Part shown: one piece after another, positions 57,871 to 64,000 of the stretch | Layout: each line of letters opens with the position of its first letter | How positions within the stretch are numbered: position 1 is the first letter of the stretch | From: Dietzia sp. JS16-p6b | GTDB taxonomy: Bacteria; Actinomycetota; Actinomycetes; Mycobacteriales; Mycobacteriaceae | NCBI RefSeq assembly: GCF_003052165.1 | Contig: NZ_CP024869.1 | Span: 1,522,001-1,586,000, forward strand | Direction of reading: 5' to 3' | DNA: 64,000 bases | Notes under the pieces: generated by a model | What the model saw: only the letters and a program-made list of their open reading frames with translations | Told to the model about the DNA's origin: nothing | Databases searched by the model: none | Program-made: the position numbers and the translations under genes

Positions 57871-58677
57871 TCAGCCGAGGGTGGCCACGAAGATCGCGGT
57901 CCCGGGGAACACACTGCCGCGCAGCGGGCTCCACTGCCCCCACTCCTGCTCGAGCCACTCCGGCCACTCGGGCTCGATCAGGTCCCGGACCACGAATCCG
58001 GCGCCGACGAGTTCGCGGATCCGGTCGCCCACCGTGCGGTGGTGTTCGACGTAGGTCAGGCCGCCCTCCTCGTCGTACTCGGTGTACGGCGTGCGGTCGA
58101 AGTACGGGAACGCGGCCACGAGACCCTCGGGGCCCGGATCGTCCCGGAAGATCCACCGCATGGGGTGGTTGACGGAGAAGACGAACCGTCCGCCGGGGCG
58201 GAGCACGCGAGCCGCCTCCGCCATCACCCCGGCGGTGTCCGCCACGAAGGGGATGGCCCCGAAAGCGGAGAACGCGACATCGAAGCTGTCGGCGGCGAAG
58301 GGCAGGCGGCGGGCGTCGGCCTGGAGCAGCGGCACCCGGGCCGCCGGGCCGGTCGACCGGCTCGCGGCCCGGGCACCCACCCGGAGCATCCCGGCGGAGA
58401 GGTCGACGGCGACGGCGCGGGCCCCGCGGCCGGCGATCCAGCGTGAGCACGGCGCCGATCCGCAGCCGATCTCGAGGACGTCGCGGCCGGCGACGTCGCC
58501 GAGGAGCGCCCAGTCGCCCTCGTGCAGGCCCTCGGGGCACCACACGAACTCGCCGTCGGGGGAGTGGGCACCGAGGAATTCCCCGTGTTCGTGGTGGTAG
58601 TCGACCGCCTCGGCGTCCCACCACGCGCGGGAGGCGCGGACGGACTCACCGTGGTCGGGGGGGTTTGTGGACGTCAC
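57871..58677 (-). CDS. SAM-dependent class I methyltransferase
   Basis: 268 residues from GTG 58677, chosen because TACTCT plus six bases precedes it (leaderless layout) and family members start VTSTNPPDHGESVRASRAWWD-like. SAM motifs: VLEIGCGSAPCSRWI (motif I), AVAVDLSAGML, LLQADARRLPFAADSFDVAFSAFGAIPFV, ARVLRPGGRFVFSV. Substrate unknown. Divergent from rpsA; converges on the ABC ATPase with only seven bases between the stops. Confidence 0.9.
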   Translation of the reverse strand: MTSTNPPDHGESVRASRAWWDAEAVDYHHEHGEFLGAHSPDGEFVWCPEGLHEGDWALLGDVAGRDVLEIGCGSAPCSRWIAGRGARAVAVDLSAGMLRVGARAASRSTGPAARVPLLQADARRLPFAADSFDVAFSAFGAIPFVADTAGVMAEAARVLRPGGRFVFSVNHPMRWIFRDDPGPEGLVAAFPYFDRTPYTEYDEEGGLTYVEHHRTVGDRIRELVGAGFVVRDLIEPEWPEWLEQEWGQWSPLRGSVFPGTAIFVATLG

Positions 58678-58768
58678 GCTGGCAGAGTACAGTTGACGGT
58701 CGCGTGCGTACACGCTCGCGAACATCTGCCCACCTACGATTCCTATCCACTCCGGAGCACCCCACCAT

Positions 58769-60247
58769 ATGACCACCAACACCACCTCCCCGCAGGTAGC
58801 CGTCAACGACATCGGCTCCGCGGAGGACTTCCTCGCCGCCATCGACGCCACGATCAAGTACTTCAACGATGGCGACATCGTCGAGGGCACGATCGTCAAG
58901 GTCGACCGTGACGAGGTCCTGCTCGACATCGGCTACAAGACCGAGGGTGTCATCCCCTCGCGCGAACTCTCCATCAAGCACGATGTCGACCCCGGTGAGG
59001 TCGTCGAGGTGGGCGACGAGGTCGAGGCCCTGGTTCTGACCAAGGAGGACAAGGACGGCCGGCTGATCCTGTCCAAGAAGCGCGCCCAGTACGAGCGCGC
59101 CTGGGGCACGATCGAGGAGCTCAAGGAGAAGGACGAGGCCGTCAAGGGCACCGTCATCGAGGTCGTCAAGGGTGGCCTGATCCTCGACATCGGTCTGCGC
59201 GGCTTCCTTCCCGCCTCCCTGGTGGAGATGCGCCGCGTCCGCGACCTCCTTCCCTACGTGGGGCAGGAGCTCGAGGCGAAGATCATCGAGCTGGACAAGA
59301 ACCGCAACAACGTCGTGCTCTCCCGCCGCGCGTGGCTCGAGCAGACCCAGTCGGCGGTCCGCTCGGAGTTCCTGCATCAGCTGCAGAAGGGCCAGGTCCG
59401 CAAGGGCGTCGTGTCCTCGATCGTCAACTTCGGTGCGTTCGTCGATCTCGGTGGCGTCGACGGGCTCGTTCACGTCTCCGAGCTGTCCTGGAAGCACATC
59501 GACCACCCGTCCGAGGTCGTCGAGGTGGGCCAGGAGGTCACCGTCGAGGTCCTCGACGTCGACCTGGACCGCGAGCGCGTCTCCCTGTCGCTCAAGGCCA
59601 CGCAGGAGGATCCGTGGCGGCACTTCGCCCGGACCCACGCGATCGGTCAGATCGTTCCGGGCAAGGTCACCAAGCTCGTCCCCTTCGGTGCATTCGTGCG
59701 CGTCGACGAGGGCATCGAGGGCCTCGTCCACATCTCCGAGCTGGCCGAGCGCCACGTCGAGGTGCCCGACCAGGTCGTGTCCGTCAACGACGACGCCATG
59801 GTCAAGGTCATCGACATCGACCTCGATCGTCGCCGTATCTCGCTCTCGCTCAAGCAGGCGGACGAGGACTACACGGAGGAGTTCGACCCGTCGAAGTACG
59901 GCATGGCCGACAGCTACGACGAGGCCGGAAACTACATCTTCCCCGAGGGCTTCGATCCCGACACCAACGAGTGGCTCGAGGGCTTCGAGAAGCAGCGTGA
60001 GGAGTGGGAGAACCGCTACGCGGAGGCCGAGCGGCGTCACAAGATGCACACGGCTCAGATCGAGAAGGGTCGTGCCGCTGCCGCGGAGGCCGCGGAGGCC
60101 GCCCCGACCAACTACTCGTCGGAGTCCGCGCCGTCGTCCAGCCGTCCCGCTGCCGCGGAGGCCACTCAGGCCGAGTCGACCGGTGGTTCGCTGGCGTCCG
60201 ACGAGCAGCTCGCCGCTCTGCGTGCCAAGCTCGCCGGCGGTGAGTGA
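58769..60247 (+). CDS. rpsA: 30S ribosomal protein S1
   Basis: 492 residues, four S1 RNA-binding repeats (about 38-110, 125-190, 212-280 and 297-366), fewer than the six of E. coli, as is normal in actinobacteria. KGVVSSIVNFGAFVDLGGVDGLVHVSELSW is a clear S1 core. The C-terminal 100 residues are Ala/Glu/Ser-rich and low complexity. A TACGAT box at 58735-58740 could be the -10; a GGAG sits 12 bases before the ATG. Contributes to mRNA binding and possibly trans-translation. Confidence 0.97.
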   Translation: MTTNTTSPQVAVNDIGSAEDFLAAIDATIKYFNDGDIVEGTIVKVDRDEVLLDIGYKTEGVIPSRELSIKHDVDPGEVVEVGDEVEALVLTKEDKDGRLILSKKRAQYERAWGTIEELKEKDEAVKGTVIEVVKGGLILDIGLRGFLPASLVEMRRVRDLLPYVGQELEAKIIELDKNRNNVVLSRRAWLEQTQSAVRSEFLHQLQKGQVRKGVVSSIVNFGAFVDLGGVDGLVHVSELSWKHIDHPSEVVEVGQEVTVEVLDVDLDRERVSLSLKATQEDPWRHFARTHAIGQIVPGKVTKLVPFGAFVRVDEGIEGLVHISELAERHVEVPDQVVSVNDDAMVKVIDIDLDRRRISLSLKQADEDYTEEFDPSKYGMADSYDEAGNYIFPEGFDPDTNEWLEGFEKQREEWENRYAEAERRHKMHTAQIEKGRAAAAEAAEAAPTNYSSESAPSSSRPAAAEATQAESTGGSLASDEQLAALRAKLAGGE

Positions 60248-60282
60248 CCTCTCTGCCTGACGGCGCCACGGGCGCCTGACGT

Positions 60283-60335
60283 CCACGGCCCCGGACGGTC
60301 GTCCCACCTCGGTGGGGCACCGACCGGGGCCGTGG
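60283..60335 (+). terminator. Long hairpin terminator after rpsA
   Basis: CCACGGCCCCGG pairs with CCGGGGCCGTGG; a smaller stem (GTCCCAC...GTGGGGC) forms inside the loop. Begins 36 bases after the rpsA stop. Confidence 0.75.
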
Positions 60336-60403
60336 CCTGTCTCCGCCGGTCGGACGCGGTGCCGTGAAGGAGGTCGCGTCCGCAGGCGAGACCTGCGGTC
60401 ACC

Positions 60404-60416
60404 TAGACTTCGTCTC
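60404..60416 (+). promoter_or_regulatory. Putative leaderless promoter -10 box of coaE
   Basis: TAGACT (60404-60409), seven bases, then the coaE ATG; no ribosome binding site between. Confidence 0.55.
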
Positions 60417-61499
60417 ATGCTGATGGTGGGTCTGACCGGTGGAATAGGGGCGGGCAAGTCGACGGTGACAGCGATTCTCGCGGAGGCCGGCGCGGTGATC
60501 GTCGACGCGGATCGGATCGCGAGGGAGGTCGTCGAACCGGGGACCCCGGGGCTGGCGATGCTCGTCGCCGAGTTCGGTGACGACATCGTGGGGCCCGACG
60601 GTTCTCTTGATCGGGCCGCCCTCGCCGCCCGGGCCTTCGTCGACGAGGAGCGCACCGCCGCGCTCAACGCGATCACCCATCCGCTGATCGGGGAGCGCAC
60701 GGCCGAGCTCATCGAATCGGCGCCGCAGGACGCGATCGTCGTCCACGACATGCCCCTGCTGGTGGAGGGCGGACTGACTCCCGCCTATCACCTGGTGATC
60801 GTGGTGGACACCCCCGCCGAGATCCGGCTCCGACGGCTGGTGGACCAGCGCGGCATGCCGGAGGACGACGCCCGGGCGCGGATGTCTCGCCAGGCGACCG
60901 ACGAGGCCCGCCGGGCCGAAGCCGACGTCCTGATCGACAACTCGGGCGACCGCGAACCGGTTCGCGACATCGTCCGGATGCTCGTCGAGCTACGACTTCA
61001 GCCGTTCGAGCACAACCTGCGGACGGGCACGCCCGTGGTGGGCGACCGCACCGTGGTGCCGTTCCGGCCGGAGTGGGCGGCCGAGGCGGCGAGGGCGATG
61101 GCGAGGCTCCGCCACGTCCTGGGGGACGTCGCCACCCGCATCGACCACGTCGGCCCCACCGCTGTCGAGGGCTTGGACGCACCGGACATCGTGGACCTGC
61201 AGGTGACGGTGCGGGACGAGGCGGCGGTGGAGCGTGCGCTGGCATTGTTGACCGACGCGGGATACGTGCGCGACCGCACCACCGAGCGCCCGCTCCTGCA
61301 CTGGTGTGACCCCGCTCGGCCCCTCGAGGTGTCGATCCTCGCGGAGGACGATCCGGAGCACGAGTTCGCGCTCCTGATGGCCGAGGCCATCGGCTCGGAT
61401 CCGAGCGCGCGGGCGGAATACTCGGAGATCCTCCGTCGGGCCGACCGCGAGGAGACACGGGAATGGGAACGGACCCGCTGCCAGGCGTCGGAGCGCTGA
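60417..61499 (+). CDS. coaE: Dephospho-CoA kinase fused to a GrpB/UPF0157 domain
   Basis: 360 residues. Residues 1-200: CoaE, last step of CoA synthesis (phosphorylates the ribose 3'-OH), with P-loop GLTGGIGAGKSTV, VDADRIAREVV, VHDMPLLVEGG and the lid RMSRQATDEARR. Residues 205-360: GrpB-like nucleotidyltransferase-fold domain (VPFRPEWAAEAARAMARLRHVLG, IDHVGPTAVEGLDAPDIVDLQVTV). The same fusion is known in mycobacteria, where the second domain is thought to help folding or activity. The IDHVGSTAV-type motif is intact. Confidence 0.95.
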   Translation: MLMVGLTGGIGAGKSTVTAILAEAGAVIVDADRIAREVVEPGTPGLAMLVAEFGDDIVGPDGSLDRAALAARAFVDEERTAALNAITHPLIGERTAELIESAPQDAIVVHDMPLLVEGGLTPAYHLVIVVDTPAEIRLRRLVDQRGMPEDDARARMSRQATDEARRAEADVLIDNSGDREPVRDIVRMLVELRLQPFEHNLRTGTPVVGDRTVVPFRPEWAAEAARAMARLRHVLGDVATRIDHVGPTAVEGLDAPDIVDLQVTVRDEAAVERALALLTDAGYVRDRTTERPLLHWCDPARPLEVSILAEDDPEHEFALLMAEAIGSDPSARAEYSEILRRADREETREWERTRCQASER

Positions 61500-61530
61500 G
61501 CGGTCGCGGGGCCCGGTGTCGGCGCCGCCG

Positions 61531-63081
61531 TCACTCCGTGGGGACGGCGCCGTCGACGAGTTCGGAGACCGGCACGTGCCTGACGACCTCCGACGCGGCG
61601 GGCCCGGCGGGAGCCGCCGCGCTGCGGAGTCTGCTGGGCAGGACGTCCGACAACCTGGTGCGAACGAGGAACACGTTGTAGGCGTTCCAGGTCGTGACGA
61701 GGTAGTACAGATCCTCTCCCTGGGCCCAGGGGTGCATGAACGCGCCGTAGACACCGGGGAGCATGGAGTAGTCCACTAGGGCGGTGGGTCCGGTCCAGGG
61801 GCCCTCCGGGCGGTCTGCGGTGCGGATCACGACGGAGTTGTACCCCTGGGAGTACATGGCGATGTACTTGCCCAGGTGACGGTTCCACATCACGGAGAGC
61901 TCGCTGGCCGGGCGTGGCAGCACCGGCGCGGCGTCCGACGGATCGTCCACCCACTCCGCGCCGTCCCAGTACCGGTAAGCGGCGGGGTCGAGGACGCCCG
62001 CGGCCGGAGGTGCCCCGCCGGCTGCGTCGAGGTCCTCCGCAGACGGTGACCCGGCGAGCGGGACGCGGGCGAGGATCGCTGAGCCCTGCCGACCCGACGG
62101 CGTGAGGTACTCGTAGAGGTGGGTGTCGGTGGTGAGATACGAGCTCATCTGCGAGTCCCGCCAGACAGGGTCCACCGGGGGTGCGCCGTCGCCGACCGGG
62201 ACCGCGGAGGTGATCGGCCGTGCCAGAGCGGGCACGACGGTCCAGTTCTCGCCGTTGTCCGTCGAATAGGCCAACCCCGAGTAGTTGGTGGTCCACGACC
62301 CCGGTTGGCCCCAGTGGGCGATCGACATGAAGCGCAGATACTGGACCCCCTCGATCGCGATTCCCGCGGTCGGGATGATCGTGACCTCCCCGGGAAGTCC
62401 CGAACGGGGAACGATGGACTTGGCCAGGCCGTCGGGACCGGTGGCCGCGGAGTCGATGGACAGCCCGTCGCCGAGGTCGGTGTCACCGGACCGGAACAGG
62501 ACGTTCGACCGCCACTGGCTCCCGGGGAGGGTGCAGTCACCCATGGTGTCGCCGAACGCCATGAGGATCTCCGGATCGGTGGCGTGTCCGTTGTCCCACA
62601 TGATCCCGAGATCGGTCCCGGTCACCCCGTAGCGGCTGACGGTGTCGGCGGGACCTGTGGGGCCGGTGACCAGCTGGAGGAATTGCGTCGGGCCGCGGAG
62701 GACGGGGACTGTGCCCTCCTCCCCGGTGATCCACGGCGGCATGCCGTACACGGATCCGGTGACCGTGTCGAGGGAGCCGGACAGGCCGTTGCCCAGGGAC
62801 CCGGTCTCGAGCTGCTGGACGAGCGACCCGGAGCGGTCGGCCGACCCCAGGGCCCGCGAGGCGGACCCGAGGGGCCCGGTCGACCCCGATCCGGGTGGTC
62901 CCAGCGAACCCCCGCCCATCCCGGCACCGGTCTGGTTCTCCAGCAGGGAACCGAAGTTGCCGAACATGACGCTGCACGGCCCGGCCGTGGCGGTGCCCGA
63001 CCCGGTGACGGCGATCGCGGCGACGGAGGCCGCGACCGCAGCAAGTGCGGTCGCGGCCAGCCGCTGGAGTGCCCGGCTCAT
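61531..63081 (-). CDS. Secreted DUF4185 protein (possible GH183-type endo-D-arabinanase), copy 1
   Basis: 516 residues. Signal peptide (LAATALAAVAASVAAIAVTGSGTATAG), then an 80-residue Gly/Ser/Leu-rich low-complexity linker, then a DUF4185 beta-propeller-like domain (GVTGTDLGIMWDNG, LMAFGDTMGDC, NYSGLAYSTDNGENW, ELSVMWNRHLGKYIAMY, RTADRPEGPWTGPT, YGAFMHPWAQGEDLYYLVTTWNAYNVFLVRTRL). DUF4185 enzymes were reported to cleave D-arabinan of mycolate-bearing envelopes (family GH183). A cell-wall remodelling role is inferred. One base separates it from the upstream paralogue, so they share a transcript. Confidence 0.85.
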   Translation of the reverse strand: MSRALQRLAATALAAVAASVAAIAVTGSGTATAGPCSVMFGNFGSLLENQTGAGMGGGSLGPPGSGSTGPLGSASRALGSADRSGSLVQQLETGSLGNGLSGSLDTVTGSVYGMPPWITGEEGTVPVLRGPTQFLQLVTGPTGPADTVSRYGVTGTDLGIMWDNGHATDPEILMAFGDTMGDCTLPGSQWRSNVLFRSGDTDLGDGLSIDSAATGPDGLAKSIVPRSGLPGEVTIIPTAGIAIEGVQYLRFMSIAHWGQPGSWTTNYSGLAYSTDNGENWTVVPALARPITSAVPVGDGAPPVDPVWRDSQMSSYLTTDTHLYEYLTPSGRQGSAILARVPLAGSPSAEDLDAAGGAPPAAGVLDPAAYRYWDGAEWVDDPSDAAPVLPRPASELSVMWNRHLGKYIAMYSQGYNSVVIRTADRPEGPWTGPTALVDYSMLPGVYGAFMHPWAQGEDLYYLVTTWNAYNVFLVRTRLSDVLPSRLRSAAAPAGPAASEVVRHVPVSELVDGAVPTE

Positions 63082-63082
63082 C

Positions 63083-64000
63083 TCAGGTTCTCGGGATCGG
63101 ACGCCGCTCGACGAGCACGGTCTCGCCTGTCTCGGCGGGGTCCGGGGTGTCGGTGGTCCAGCTGTTGTCCGCGACGCGCATGCGGGAGTCGGCGGCCGGG
63201 AGGGTCCGTGGGGGGATCAGATCGAGGTCGGTCCGCATGAGGAAGACGTTGTAGGCGTCCCAGGTGGACATGGTGAAGTACAGGTCGGATCCCACCGTCT
63301 CGACCGCCGGACTCCACGGGTGGACGAACGCACCGTAGAGGGTGGGCACGTGCCGGTAGGACAGCAGGATGTCCTCCCCGGACCACGGACCCTCGGGCCT
63401 CGCGGCCTGCCGCATCACGATGTCGTTGTTCCCGTTGGTGTACAGGGCGATGAACCGACCCAGTCGAGCACTCCAGGAGACGGACAGTTCACTCACACGG
63501 GGGTGCATCACCGCCGCGGCGGAGCGGTGGTCGCGGCCCCAGCCGGCACCGGTCCAGAACTCGTAGGCCGACATGGTCCTGATCGACCGCTCCGGCACGC
63601 GGGCGAGGGTCACGGCGCCGTTGCGGCCCGACGGGGTCAGGTACTCGTAGACGAAGCCGTCGTGCTTGAGGAACGCGCTCATCTGGCCGGCGGTGTGGGT
63701 GGTGAACGGGGCGCCGAGATCCGACGGTATGAGGCGAGCGCTGCCGGTCCCGGTCCGGGCGGTGCCCGCCACCGGGGTCCAGTTCTCCCCGTTGTCCCTT
63801 GATTCGGCGAGCGCGGAGTAGTTGGTCACCCACTCACCGGGGGCGCCCCAGCTGGCGACCGACATGTACCGCAGGTACTGCGTACCGGCGACCTCCACAC
63901 CCGCGGTCGGGATGACGGTCACCTCGCCCGGCAGATTCGAGCGGGGAAGGATGGACTTGGCCAGACCGCTGCGCTCCATCGGAGCGTTGTCGACCCGCAT
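63083..64000 (-). CDS. Secreted-type DUF4185 protein, copy 2, 5' end outside the window
   Basis: The frame is open to the window edge, so the N terminus and any signal peptide are missing; about 305 residues are visible. It aligns with copy 1 throughout (SGLAKSILPRSNLPGEVTVIPTAG, NYSALAESRDNGENW, YEYLTPSGRNG, ELSVSWSARLGRFIALY, YGAFVHPWSP, STWDAYNVFLMRTDL) and has a shorter C terminus. Upstream gene of the tandem pair. Confidence 0.85.
   Translation of the reverse strand: MRVDNAPMERSGLAKSILPRSNLPGEVTVIPTAGVEVAGTQYLRYMSVASWGAPGEWVTNYSALAESRDNGENWTPVAGTARTGTGSARLIPSDLGAPFTTHTAGQMSAFLKHDGFVYEYLTPSGRNGAVTLARVPERSIRTMSAYEFWTGAGWGRDHRSAAAVMHPRVSELSVSWSARLGRFIALYTNGNNDIVMRQAARPEGPWSGEDILLSYRHVPTLYGAFVHPWSPAVETVGSDLYFTMSTWDAYNVFLMRTDLDLIPPRTLPAADSRMRVADNSWTTDTPDPAETGETVLVERRPIPRT

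Overview
The window is high-GC (about 70% by eye) with short intergenic gaps, frequent ATGA/GTGA gene overlaps, many GTG starts and genes preceded by TANNNT boxes only 6-7 bases from the start codon. It encodes a mycothiol-linked formaldehyde dehydrogenase, a CoaE with a C-terminal GrpB domain, and two secreted DUF4185 proteins (a family linked to D-arabinan cleavage). Together these indicate an actinobacterium of the order Mycobacteriales. Dietzia or a close relative is my best guess, not a proof. The gene order hisF-hisI-trpE-membrane protein-trpC-trpB-trpA-lgt-pyk at the left and tRNA-polA-...-rpsA-coaE at the right matches, from memory, what lies close together in mycobacteria. Here about 44 kb of variable DNA separates the two conserved blocks.

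Layout. 1-8.6 kb: end of histidine synthesis, tryptophan synthesis without trpG or trpD, lipoprotein diacylglyceryl transferase and pyruvate kinase. 8.75-14.7 kb: secreted M23 peptidase, the mscR/metallo-hydrolase formaldehyde pair, a P-type cation pump and a frameshifted SRPBCC gene. 14.75-17.1 kb: a MarR-controlled DHA2 exporter with a palindromic operator. 17.3-36.1 kb: a GntR-controlled catabolic cluster of 17 genes. It holds an isocitrate-lyase-superfamily lyase, a hydantoinase-like cyclic amidohydrolase, an isochorismatase-like amidase, a cupin, a metallo-hydrolase, a sugar-type ABC importer, alcohol and aldehyde dehydrogenases, an Old Yellow Enzyme, two SDRs, a flavoprotein and two MmgE/PrpD proteins. 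The same 14-bp palindrome, with a TTGACA box inside it, lies in front of gntR and in front of the cupin gene. The cluster looks like uptake and hydrolysis of a cyclic imide or hydantoin, followed by hydration and aldol-type cleavage of a substituted dicarboxylate. The substrate is unknown.

37.4-52.2 kb: a 14.7-kb integrative element inserted in the 3' half of a tRNA gene, bounded by 51-bp direct repeats. It carries a zinc-ribbon protein, two related lipoproteins, a small HTH protein, a CHAT-domain protease with a coiled-coil N terminus, small unknown proteins and a tyrosine integrase. Three insertion sequences (two different IS21-family elements and one ISL3-family element) have landed in it. 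I could define the ends and target duplications of all three. Removing them restores three reading frames: the integrase (which also has a separate 1-base deletion), a membrane-anchored secreted protein, and a zinc-finger protein that also carries an internal stop. The element therefore looks immobilised.

52.3-64 kb: polA, a polar amino-acid ABC transporter, a methyltransferase, rpsA, coaE and two tandem secreted DUF4185 proteins, the last running off the window.
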